Source: Terriglobia bacterium
GTDB taxonomy: Bacteria > Acidobacteriota > Terriglobia > Terriglobales > Acidobacteriaceae
Assembly (NCBI GenBank): GCA_020073495.1
Contig: JAIQFD010000001.1
Coordinates: 1 to 64,000, forward strand
DNA length: 64,000 bases
Reading direction: 5' to 3'
The translations under genes and the position numbers were made by a program. Shown here piece by piece: positions 9,811 to 17,489 of the stretch. The stretch's first letter is position 1. The number at the start of each line of letters is the position of its first letter. The notes under the pieces were generated by a model. It did no database searches. It was not told the origin of the DNA and saw only the letters and a list, made by a program, of their open reading frames with translations.

Positions 9811-9838
9811 TTTCCCTTTATGTGCAATCCTTTGCACA
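9811..9838. promoter_or_regulatory. Perfect dyad element TGTGCAA-N4-TTGCACA
   Basis: TGTGCAATCCTTTGCACA at 9821-9838 has 7-bp perfect arms around a 4-base spacer, the most symmetric copy in the window. TTCC at 9812-9815 precedes it by 5 bases, the same spacing as in the copies at 15202, 21679, 24132 and 33705; the GGAA half is not present. It lies 142 bp upstream of the minus-strand FAD gene. A binding site for a dimeric regulator is the likely role. Confidence 0.55.
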
Positions 9839-9883
9839 CTCACATTACCGTTTCCTGACATTTCCCCAGACATAGAGCATGGA

Positions 9884-10690
9884 TTAGGACGCCTGGCCGT
9901 AACCTCGAATCCGGCGAAGCATGCGACGCAGGCCCAAGTAAGTTCCCATTTGCTGGCTGAAGAGATTACGGAACATCGTTGGCCGCCGCAAGTAATAAGC
10001 GTCCACTCGCGGTAGCGCGAATACATCCGCATTCCGGCCGACCACTCCGGTTGTCGTGGAGCAGGCCGCACGATAGTGCGACTTCACCACTTCCCTTAAA
10101 TCGGCGTTCCAGTAGCCATACGGATAACAGAAAAACTCGACTGGCCCCCCGATCCTGGATTCCAGTTCGGCCTTGCTGTCCACGATCTCTCGCTCGGCCT
10201 TCGCAGGAATGATTTCAGTTAGCATCGGATGGCTGACACTGTGAGCCCCGAGAATGAATCCTTGCTCCGCCATTTCGCGCACCTGCGGCCACGACATCAA
10301 GGGCCGTTCCTCGACCGAGGCCAACTGAGTAGCCCAGCGGGTTGTGCGCCCGCAATGTCCTGTGGGCACGAACACGGCGGCGGGAAGGCCCAGCCGCCGA
10401 AGCACAGGGGCGGCCTGCGAATAGAAGTCCAGGAGAGCGTCGTCGAATGTGAGAACCACGCTTCGTGGAGGCATGGTTCGTCCCCCAACCAGCGCTTCCA
10501 CTAAGTCGGACAGCGACGTTACCCGCGCGTTCGCCGCAAGCCACTCCATCTGCTCGGTGAACAGCGGAGGCGGCGTGGCCAAAGGGGGCCGTCCCGCGGA
10601 GATCGAATGGTAGGTCAGGATTAGCGGCTCGGTGACTTTGTCCATGAGCGCGATTTCGCAGAATTGCCGCGTCAGTCTCCCTCGAGGCAC
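9884..10690 (-). CDS. Polysaccharide deacetylase (NodB/CE4 family)
   Basis: 268 residues from a GTG at 10690; an in-frame ATG at 10645 (MDKVTEPLILTYHSIS) is an equally good start, since neither has a clear ribosome binding site. The CE4 metal-site motifs are in place: TFDD at 81-84 and HSVSH with H150 and H154; CYPYG follows. No signal peptide is seen, so it probably acts in the cytoplasm or on a lipid-linked intermediate. The family removes N- or O-acetyl groups from sugars. It sits between the small membrane proteins and the FAD enzyme in the minus-strand run. Confidence 0.85.
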   Translation of the reverse strand: MPRGRLTRQFCEIALMDKVTEPLILTYHSISAGRPPLATPPPLFTEQMEWLAANARVTSLSDLVEALVGGRTMPPRSVVLTFDDALLDFYSQAAPVLRRLGLPAAVFVPTGHCGRTTRWATQLASVEERPLMSWPQVREMAEQGFILGAHSVSHPMLTEIIPAKAEREIVDSKAELESRIGGPVEFFCYPYGYWNADLREVVKSHYRAACSTTTGVVGRNADVFALPRVDAYYLRRPTMFRNLFSQQMGTYLGLRRMLRRIRGYGQAS

Positions 10691-10720
10691 GGGCGGGGCG
10701 TCTCGTCGAAGCCGGGCTTG

Positions 10721-11011
10721 TCAGACCCTTGCGACCTTGTTGTAGACCGCCCCTAGAACGGATCCAACCACGAACCCGACTACCCCGGCATATACGAATC
10801 CGACCAGGCTGCCCAGAAAGGTCACCCGATACCCGGGAAAGAACTGGCAAAGTAAGCCCAAGTGTGCACCTACTTGCGACCCCCCTTTCAGCACCAGGAA
10901 GTTGGTGGTCAGGAACAGGCCGATCCCACAAAGGAGCCCGAGCACCAAGCCAAACAGCTTGCTGTTAAACCGGACAACCGCTTTCTCCAACAGCTCCTCT
11001 TCTCGCACCAT
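10721..11011 (-). CDS. Small membrane protein, paralogue of the next gene upstream
   Basis: 96 residues. The ATG at 11011 is chosen because AGGAGG lies 7 bases upstream; the open frame itself extends further into the neighbouring gene. Two or three hydrophobic segments flank a central motif GGSQVGAHLGLL-x-QFFPGYRVTFLGSL that matches GGPSVGPNLWLL-x-QYFIGYRVTWPGSL in the gene just upstream. Glycine-rich hydrophobic ends suggest a membrane-embedded oligomer. Similar proteins are, as I recall, sometimes labelled phage holin in databases; in this context a role in polysaccharide assembly or export is more likely. The function is not known. Confidence 0.75.
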   Translation of the reverse strand: MVREEELLEKAVVRFNSKLFGLVLGLLCGIGLFLTTNFLVLKGGSQVGAHLGLLCQFFPGYRVTFLGSLVGFVYAGVVGFVVGSVLGAVYNKVARV

Positions 11012-11025
11012 GGCACTTCCTCCTG

Positions 11026-11391
11026 CTACAAGTGATCCAGGAGGTCTCCGTATTCCTCCATGTCCGCACGGGAACGAATCAGGGTGAGCCACAACCAAAC
11101 CGCAAGATTGTGCACCAAGGCAAAACCCCATCCGAGCACGAAGCCAACGCCGAACCCCCAGGCCAGCCCGATCAGCGATCCCGGCCAAGTCACTCTGTAA
11201 CCGATGAAATACTGGCCTAGCAGCCAAAGATTGGGCCCTACACTGGGCCCGCCCTTGATCAAGAGAATCGCCGTCATGAGGAAAATGATTCCGCCCAGAA
11301 CCACTCCACTGGCCACACCCAGGGCGGTCCGATGAATAGGCGCAAAGGCAAGCAACACCGGCGACAAGGGCTTTCTCTGCTGCTCGGGCAT
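11026..11391 (-). CDS. Small membrane protein, twin of the 10721-11011 product
   Basis: 121 residues from the ATG at 11391 (MPEQQRKPLSP); the open frame reaches to 11547, but that part overlaps the glycosyltransferase gene and looks non-coding. It has two to three membrane segments around GGPSVGPNLWLL and YRVTWPGSL, and a short acidic tail (DMEEYGDLLDHL). The start is not supported by a strong ribosome binding site. Only 14 bases separate it from its twin, so the pair is translated together. The function is unknown. Confidence 0.7.
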   Translation of the reverse strand: MPEQQRKPLSPVLLAFAPIHRTALGVASGVVLGGIIFLMTAILLIKGGPSVGPNLWLLGQYFIGYRVTWPGSLIGLAWGFGVGFVLGWGFALVHNLAVWLWLTLIRSRADMEEYGDLLDHL

Positions 11392-11464
11392 AGGAAGATA
11401 GTCCGCATTCTGCCGCAACTGCGCCAAGATTACCACCTTTGCATTCGTCAAGAGCTTGCTTGTG

Positions 11465-12766
11465 CTAGAGCGGCTGGTCTCGCATCCCCACCGAAGCTGG
11501 CTGAAACGTTGAGTCCCGCTCGCTGGCCTCCCAGGGAATCCGCCCAAACTTCCGTCGGGCGGTTTCCTCGATGATGCGGAAATAATGGCTCAGGTGTGCC
11601 TCCTCGCTCCAGCGCTCCAGGAACTTGCGGTAGCCTTTCTCCCCCATGTCGCGCCGCAACCCGGCATCCGTGCGCAGGCGCTCCATGGCCGCAAGGAGTT
11701 CCTCCGGGGAGCGATAGCTAAACCCGGCTCCGCTCTCTTCCACCAGTTCCCTCATTCCCGCCAGGTCGTGCACGATCGCCGGAGTACGCTCGGTAAAAGC
11801 TTCGATCATGATCAACCCGAAGGTCTCGTAGCAGATGGAGGGCACGATCACCGCGATGGCGTGGCGATAGAAGGCGTGCACCTGCTCCTGCGGCAGCGCG
11901 CCCAGAAACCGCACGTTCGACATCGAACCGGCCTGCCGTTGCAGTTCCCCCTGGTACGTTCCAGTGCCAATGATCAGCAGATCGGCGTGTGGGTAGTCAC
12001 GAAAGACCGGCAACAGGTTCTGCGCGCCTTTGATCTTTTCCAGCCGTCCCACGAAGAGGAAGAACGGCCTGGGGTGTGGCGAGGAAGTTGCCTCGCTCTC
12101 AACCACGGGCATGAAATGGGGAAGGACCTCCATCTCCCGCTGGAACCCTTTCTCCCGGTGCATTTGCCGTGTGAACTCGCTGGGGGCTATGAACGTATCC
12201 ACCGCCTTGGTGCACCGCTCCAACAAACGGCTATAGCGCCACCATTGCGGGGGCCGGTGGTAGGTGAGCGCGCAGCGGAAGCACGCCGGCTTATCACATA
12301 GGCGCTCATTGTTCTTCCACAGCACGTGCATGGGGCACACCAGCCAATGTTCGTGCGTGGTGTACAGTTTGACGAAGTCCCGGTAGTCGGGGTCGAGCAG
12401 CAGGACCTTGGGCCCAAACAAGGAAATGTTGTGATAATGGATCACGTCAAACTTCTTGCTCAGCAAGACCTCCCGGATCGGCCGCGTCTTCAGCCACGTG
12501 CCGCCGGTCTGCTGCGAGAGCAACGGCGAGAGCTTCCCCCAGCCGCTGCGCAGCGTATGCACTGTCACCCCAGGTAGGTTGGGAACGTCAGTCGCCGGCA
12601 CGGTCGGCTCCAGGGCGTGGTAGGAATCGGCGCAATGGATCACGTCCACCTCATGCCCGCGCCGCGCCAGCGCGTTGGCCAACCGGTGCACGTACCTGGC
12701 GTCACCGCCGAAGCTGTACGGGGGGTAGAAGATCGAGATGTGGCAGAACCTAAGAGGACGCGGCAC
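11465..12766 (-). CDS. GT4 family glycosyltransferase
   Basis: About 433 residues from the GTG at 12766, which has AGGAGGT 11 bases upstream; a TTG at 12787 is the farther alternative. The N-terminus RFCHISIFYPPYSFGGDARYVHRL is typical of GT4 enzymes. In the C-terminal Rossmann domain, FLFVGRLEKIKG and the E-x7-E stretch YETFGLIMIEAF mark the nucleotide-sugar site. A cysteine cluster (C-x4-C-x2-C around DKPACFRCAL) in the middle is a feature seen in some GT4 proteins. It uses an activated sugar in the cytoplasm to extend a lipid-linked glycan. It overlaps the preceding GT4 gene by 17 bases, showing translational coupling. Confidence 0.88.
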   Translation of the reverse strand: MPRPLRFCHISIFYPPYSFGGDARYVHRLANALARRGHEVDVIHCADSYHALEPTVPATDVPNLPGVTVHTLRSGWGKLSPLLSQQTGGTWLKTRPIREVLLSKKFDVIHYHNISLFGPKVLLLDPDYRDFVKLYTTHEHWLVCPMHVLWKNNERLCDKPACFRCALTYHRPPQWWRYSRLLERCTKAVDTFIAPSEFTRQMHREKGFQREMEVLPHFMPVVESEATSSPHPRPFFLFVGRLEKIKGAQNLLPVFRDYPHADLLIIGTGTYQGELQRQAGSMSNVRFLGALPQEQVHAFYRHAIAVIVPSICYETFGLIMIEAFTERTPAIVHDLAGMRELVEESGAGFSYRSPEELLAAMERLRTDAGLRRDMGEKGYRKFLERWSEEAHLSHYFRIIEETARRKFGRIPWEASERDSTFQPASVGMRDQPL

Positions 12767-13937
12767 TGGGGCTGACCACCTCCTCAAAGGCGGAAAGCAG
12801 TTGCCGTGCGGAGTTCTCCCAGGAGAGCTGCCGCGCGGCAGTCAACCCAGCGCTCCGCATCAGCTCGCGCTTTCGTGGGTCCGAAAGGATGCGGGTGATG
12901 GCCTCTTGCCATCCGGCGCGATCCAGCGGGTCGACTGCAATAGCCCCCTCGCCCAACAATTCGGGCAGAGGACTTCGGGTCGTTACCACCGCCGGTGTGC
13001 CGCAGGCCGCAGCTTCCACCGCCGGCAGCCCGAACCCCTCGCAGAACGACGGCAGCAGCAGCGCTTCTGATAGGTTCAGCAGTTGCACCACTTCCTCGTC
13101 GCCCAGGTAACCAGTGAACACGACTCGCTCTTGCAGCCCATACTCGCGCACCTGGTGCAGGAGCTGTTTATAGCAGGAATAGAATACGTCTCCCTGGTAG
13201 TCTCCCACCAGCACGAGGTACACGGCGGAGAACTCCGGCCGGCCTTGCAGTTCGCGAAACACATCCACCAGCAGACTCAGGTTCTTGTGCGGGCTGAATC
13301 CTCCGAGGTAGGTGAGAAGTCGTGCGCTTTCGGGGATCCGCAGCCGGCAAAACAAGGCACCCCGGTCCTGGCCCTGCAGCCGGCGGAACGCCGGGTCGCT
13401 CGCTTCGGACACCACCCGCATCCGCGAGACCGGTATCTTCAGTTGCTGGGCGAGACACTGCAGCGAATAGTCGGACACCGTCAGCACCAGCCGTGCTTGA
13501 ATGCATGCGGCCTTCACCTTGGCCCACCAGAAGAACTTGGAGCGGCGCGTCGGGAACACCAGGCTGGGGAACATCTCCGCGATCACATCGTGCACGGTCA
13601 CCAGCTTGGGGGCGCGAGTGGTCAGGGGCACGTAGCTGTACACCGAGGGAAAGAAAACCAGGTCCAACTTTTTCGAACTGAGGGCACGGCTCATGCTCCA
13701 CATGCTGCGCAGCGAACGCCGTCCCTGCGCTCCGGCAGCCTGCACCGTGGGCACGTCGCTTTCTACCCGCGTCACCGTCACCGCAGGCGGGAAGGGGAAC
13801 TCCTCGGACTCGCCATCCACGAAGAAGACGTATTCATTGCGGCGGTCCAGTTGCAGTGCGGCGCTAAGTAGCGCCCGCGTGAAGCGACCGTAACCCCGGC
13901 GATTCAACCAGCAGGTTGCATCGACGCCAATGCGCAT
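12750..13937 (-). CDS. GT4 family glycosyltransferase
   Basis: 395 residues. It starts MRIGVDATCWLNRRGYGRF, a common opening of GT4 enzymes of the WbaZ/mannosyltransferase type. The C-terminal half has YLGGFSPHKNL and the E-x7-E motif CEGFGLPAVEAA, the nucleotide-sugar binding face. Soluble, cytoplasmic. Only three bases separate it from the GT2 gene upstream, and its end overlaps the next GT4 gene, so the three glycosyltransferases form one transcription unit that builds successive linkages of the repeat unit. The sugar specificity is unknown. Confidence 0.88.
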   Translation of the reverse strand: MRIGVDATCWLNRRGYGRFTRALLSAALQLDRRNEYVFFVDGESEEFPFPPAVTVTRVESDVPTVQAAGAQGRRSLRSMWSMSRALSSKKLDLVFFPSVYSYVPLTTRAPKLVTVHDVIAEMFPSLVFPTRRSKFFWWAKVKAACIQARLVLTVSDYSLQCLAQQLKIPVSRMRVVSEASDPAFRRLQGQDRGALFCRLRIPESARLLTYLGGFSPHKNLSLLVDVFRELQGRPEFSAVYLVLVGDYQGDVFYSCYKQLLHQVREYGLQERVVFTGYLGDEEVVQLLNLSEALLLPSFCEGFGLPAVEAAACGTPAVVTTRSPLPELLGEGAIAVDPLDRAGWQEAITRILSDPRKRELMRSAGLTAARQLSWENSARQLLSAFEEVVSPSAASS

Positions 13938-13940
13938 GGC

Positions 13941-15038
13941 CTAGTCCTGGCCGTTTGATCGTATCGGAAGAGTCGTCTGCTGAGGAAAGAATTCTCTTAG
14001 CTGGTGGGCCAGCATGCAGATCCCAAAAGCCAGACTGCTATAGAAGTAGTACAGCCAGTGCAACACCACCGCGCCGGCCGCGAATGCCAACCCTCGTCGC
14101 TTCGCGAACCAGCCATACATGTGCCAGTTCAAAGCCAGCAGCAGCGCCATCAGGCCCGCCAGCACGGGCAGCAGGTACCAGGTGAGAGTTGCCGGCTTCG
14201 CAAATGCCAGGCTCACAGGCAGCACGGCTATGGCCACCACCAACAATCCCACCAGTACCCCGCTCAGACGCGAGGAGGTGCGGAGATTCAGATCTTTGGG
14301 CACGTGTTTTGTTTCCAGGATCAGTTGCGTCCAGGGAACGGCACGGCACAGGATGTCGGCGCGCAGCATTCCGGAAAGCGACCATCTCTTCAGGTGTTGG
14401 GCCAGCACTTTCTTGTCCAGCCGGATCCGCAGGCCGCTCCTCGTGATGCGGAATCCCAGTTCGATGTCCTCCACCGAGGGGCGGCGATACTTCTTGGCAT
14501 TGAATCCACCGAACTGCTGGAAGATGTGCTTGCGCACCGCGCCGCAGCCCGCCCAGAACGTCTCCGCTTGCTCACTGGCGATCTGGTGGTAATAGTGGTG
14601 ACTGAGGTTTTTGTACTGCGAAACAAAGTCGGGCCAGGCAGGAGCGTCGTCGTAGGAGCCGAAGACGGCCGCGAGTTCGGGATCGCGCGCAAAGTCGTCA
14701 TAGATGCGTTGCAGGGCATCGGGCGCAACCACGACGTCGGCATCCACGAATACCACGATGTCCGCGGCCGCCTGTTCCACCCCCAAGTTGCGAGCGCCGC
14801 CGGGTCCCATGTTGGAGGGGGTGCGGAGGTAGCGCACTCCGTAGCGTTCCACGATCTCGGGGGTGTTGTCGGTCGAGCAATCATCTACCACGAGAAGCTC
14901 AAAATCCCGGTAGCTGGACTGTTGCAGGCCTTCCAGGCAGCGCGACAACTGCATCCGGCCGTTGTGCACCGGCACGATGACACTCAATCGCGTCGCCTTC
15001 GCGGTAGCGTTTACTGGGGCAGTTGCAAGTACCGACAT
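13941..15038 (-). CDS. GT2 family glycosyltransferase with C-terminal membrane segments
   Basis: 365 residues. The GT-A domain starts LSVIVPVHNGRMQLSRC, with VVDDCSTDNT at 50-59 and the DxD motif VDADV (D99, D101). CGAVRK and VEDIELGFR are the acceptor-side motifs of GT2 enzymes. Three or four hydrophobic segments after about residue 245 anchor it in the inner membrane. It is the first gene of the minus-strand run down to 8156, and the dyad element at 15202-15236 lies 185 bp upstream. A truncated copy of its first 115 codons, with the same upstream region, lies at 23631-24170. Confidence 0.9.
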   Translation of the reverse strand: MSVLATAPVNATAKATRLSVIVPVHNGRMQLSRCLEGLQQSSYRDFELLVVDDCSTDNTPEIVERYGVRYLRTPSNMGPGGARNLGVEQAAADIVVFVDADVVVAPDALQRIYDDFARDPELAAVFGSYDDAPAWPDFVSQYKNLSHHYYHQIASEQAETFWAGCGAVRKHIFQQFGGFNAKKYRRPSVEDIELGFRITRSGLRIRLDKKVLAQHLKRWSLSGMLRADILCRAVPWTQLILETKHVPKDLNLRTSSRLSGVLVGLLVVAIAVLPVSLAFAKPATLTWYLLPVLAGLMALLLALNWHMYGWFAKRRGLAFAAGAVVLHWLYYFYSSLAFGICMLAHQLREFFPQQTTLPIRSNGQD

Positions 15039-15201
15039 AGTTAAAGACGTCTTGGCGCCAGAAGATCTGCCAGGATCCGCCCGTAGTTGTAGAAAACTTC
15101 ACTTCCTATTCCAGCACGCTGCCTGCCACAACTGAATCCGTAAAACCCAAATCGATTCATAGGCTTACGAAGAATTTGGCGCCGAAGATTTGATTCTTAT
15201 G

Positions 15202-15236
15202 GGAAAACTTATTCCTTATATGTGCAAGTTCTTGCA
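15202..15236. promoter_or_regulatory. Bipartite dyad element, copy A
   Basis: GGAA-AACTTA-TTCC (15202-15215), then 5 bases, then TGTGCAA-GTTC-TTGCA (15221-15236). Both halves are inverted repeats. It lies between the GT2 gene (start 15038, minus) and the SGNH remnant. The same arrangement recurs at 21679, 24132 and 33705. A control site for the minus-strand operon is likely, since it sits upstream of minus-strand units each time. Confidence 0.6.
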
Positions 15237-15335
15237 GCTACTGTATGGGCCGCGGGAGTCAGATCGCGCCGATGCCGCCGATGCGAGCCCCGTCACATCG
15301 GGGTGGCGCCGTGCATGTTTGGGGAAGATCAGAAT

Positions 15336-15560
15336 TTACTGAGTTCCAGTTGATGAGAGGTAATCGTTGATCACCTCGGCGGCGATCTTCTGCCCTGCGG
15401 GCGACCAATGACTGTCATCAGTGTTATAGGGCAGCACTCCCTTTTGCGCGGCGTCTGTCAGATAGGGCGTCAGATCCAGATACCCGATTTCCGGAGAAAT
15501 GGATCCCATCGCTCGGTGCAGGCGCTCGGGCAGTCTACTCCCGTCCTTGGGTGAACGGAA
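15336..15560 (-). pseudogene. C-terminal remnant of an SGNH-hydrolase gene
   Basis: On the minus strand the frame ending at the TAA (15336-15338) reads LPERLHRAMG, SPEIGYLDLTPYL, KGVLPY and DDSHWSPAGQ. This matches the end of the intact SGNH protein at 31993-33192 (LPERMRKAV, SPEIGYLDLTPSL, KGVLPY, DDLHWTPDGH) nearly residue for residue, including the catalytic D-x2-H. The GDS part and everything before about 15560 are missing, and no start codon with a ribosome binding site is present. A second scrap just beside it (15259-15285) echoes the tail of the remnant at 22252. Confidence 0.7.
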
Positions 15561-15637
15561 CCTTCAGGTCTGTAGCTTAACTGCTGGTCTCAAACTGTCC
15601 CACTTACGCTGACGAGGGACACATCCACACGACCTGC

Positions 15638-17368
15638 ATGGCCCCCTGCATGGCCGATGAGAGCAGTGACCATAATGATCCTTCAATATCGCCATCCCAC
15701 CCGATTCAAGTGATAATCACCGGTAGGGGTCCCCACAATCGAATGGGTACGCACCAAGCACCGACTTCTCAGCCGAGCGGGGTGTCCACCAAGCGGGCAT
15801 TTTGGTTCGCGGCTGTGGTCACTCTTGTGATCTTTTTGACCGGAATATACTTCCCTTACTTCTTGGTGGATTCATGGACTTACTTTGAATTGTCGAAGAG
15901 CATTTTCAAAGACTTCTACCACGTAAACACGCTCCGACAGTTTGAAAGTGCGCCCCAATACAGTAATGCGTTCCCCCCGCTCTGGCCTGTCCTGCTTGCC
16001 CTGGCCCGCGGACTGGCAGATCTTGGGATCTACACCGGCTATGTTCTGAATTTTTTTGTATGCATCGGCCTTCTGGCCGCGTTGATGTGGCTTTTCCGAC
16101 GGATGGATTTCCCGGGATGGGTCGGGGCGGCGTGTTACCTGTGTCTCCTTGGATTCCCCTTATTTCTTGCGGAAGCGGTGGGCGCGAAGACGATCCCGCT
16201 GGCCGTCACGCTCTTGACGCTCACCTTTGTGATCTGGGTCCGGGATCCGATCACGATGCCCCGCGTTGCCCTGGCCGGGCTATTGATGGGGCTTGCCTGC
16301 CTGAACCGATTTGACGCCTCGGCGACCGCAGGCGTCATCGGACTCGTCTTCGCAGCCCGCATTTACCTGTCAGAGCGGAGGTTCCGCCGGGGAATTGCGG
16401 CTGCTGCCATCTATTTCGCGGTCTTCGGCGCAGTGCTTTCCCCGTGGGTCGCATACGGGATACGGCATTTCGGCAGACCGGTCCCCAGTCCAGACATGCG
16501 GCAATTACTGCTTGCGCGGGGCGGATTAACGCTTGACTACTACGAAGTTCCTCCGCCGTCGGACCTGACCCAGCACCCCCGGCAATGGATCGCCGAATTC
16601 CTCTTCTATAAGGTGCCAAAAGCCGCATATGGCTTCCTTGAATCGGCGGTTGAGTCGCCGCTCCCGATCTTGCTGGCGGCGGTGCTTGTGGTCTGGGGGG
16701 CGACCGGAACTCCACCGCTCCCCACTCCAGCGGTACGGTTCTCGGCTCTCGCGCTCGGGTTAATCCCGGTGATGCTGCTCCCAGCCTCCCTCGTTGGTTT
16801 TCGTGAAGGCCGATATTATTCGGGCACGGTGTTGATCCTATTCGCTGTGCTACTTGCCGTGCTCGTGTCTCTCACCCCCGGGGCTTGGGGATCGCGAAGG
16901 TCAACCCTGCTGCTTCTCGTAACTGTTCTTCCGCTCTGCCCGGCGATCGTGCGGCCGCCGCTCTCCAACTTGAGCCATCTCTTCTCGCCCGCTGACGTGA
17001 TGATCCCGTTGTCCCCCACTCCGGAGATGCACCAGGTGACGGATGCCGTGCACCGCGATTCAGGCGGGCAGCCTCATCGCCTGATCCTTACAATCGGCTA
17101 TATTGCCTCGGCCAGGTATGGTGCGATGACGGGGGAACCCGTAACCTTGACGCCGACAATCAAGAACGGAACGTTCGCGGCCTTCGCCCGCCACTGGCAT
17201 GTAACCCACGTGTACAACCCGCCAAACAAATCTTGGGTCGGCCCAGTGCCGATCAGGAACCCCGCCAGCGTAATGCGTGAGATCGACACTCCGGGAGTCG
17301 AGTTGATCCCGTTGGACCTGCCAGGCTTGTACCGGATCAAGCTAACTTCCCAAGTGCCAACCCCATAG
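15638..17368 (+). CDS. Polytopic membrane glycosyltransferase (GT-C fold, GT39/GT83-like)
   Basis: 576 residues from the first ATG; the ATG at 15743 (MGTHQAPT) is a plausible shorter start because residues 1-40 are polar and unlike the family. The first membrane segment is followed by FLVDSWTYFELSKSI, the acidic luminal loop of GT-C enzymes, then about ten hydrophobic segments and a soluble C-terminal domain (EMHQVTDAVHRDS onwards). It probably uses a polyprenyl-phosphate sugar donor at the periplasmic face. It stands alone between the SGNH remnant and the convergent carbamoyltransferase gene. Overall it is similar in build to the proteins at 27563 and 37642. Confidence 0.75.
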   Translation: MAPCMADESSDHNDPSISPSHPIQVIITGRGPHNRMGTHQAPTSQPSGVSTKRAFWFAAVVTLVIFLTGIYFPYFLVDSWTYFELSKSIFKDFYHVNTLRQFESAPQYSNAFPPLWPVLLALARGLADLGIYTGYVLNFFVCIGLLAALMWLFRRMDFPGWVGAACYLCLLGFPLFLAEAVGAKTIPLAVTLLTLTFVIWVRDPITMPRVALAGLLMGLACLNRFDASATAGVIGLVFAARIYLSERRFRRGIAAAAIYFAVFGAVLSPWVAYGIRHFGRPVPSPDMRQLLLARGGLTLDYYEVPPPSDLTQHPRQWIAEFLFYKVPKAAYGFLESAVESPLPILLAAVLVVWGATGTPPLPTPAVRFSALALGLIPVMLLPASLVGFREGRYYSGTVLILFAVLLAVLVSLTPGAWGSRRSTLLLLVTVLPLCPAIVRPPLSNLSHLFSPADVMIPLSPTPEMHQVTDAVHRDSGGQPHRLILTIGYIASARYGAMTGEPVTLTPTIKNGTFAAFARHWHVTHVYNPPNKSWVGPVPIRNPASVMREIDTPGVELIPLDLPGLYRIKLTSQVPTP

Positions 17369-17489
17369 TCTCGGTCTACGCAAACGGTTCTTCGGGTTGA
17401 TCTAAGTGTTGTGCAGAGATACATACTCGCGACGGGGGAGAGCCTCTCCAGCGCGGGCGTAATCAGCGGCACGCCGGCCAGCGATACCG

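Noticed and set aside
10721-11227. Longer start for the small membrane protein (codons before 11011)
   Set aside because: The extra 72 residues overlap the twin gene, and AGGAGG lies just before the ATG at 11011.
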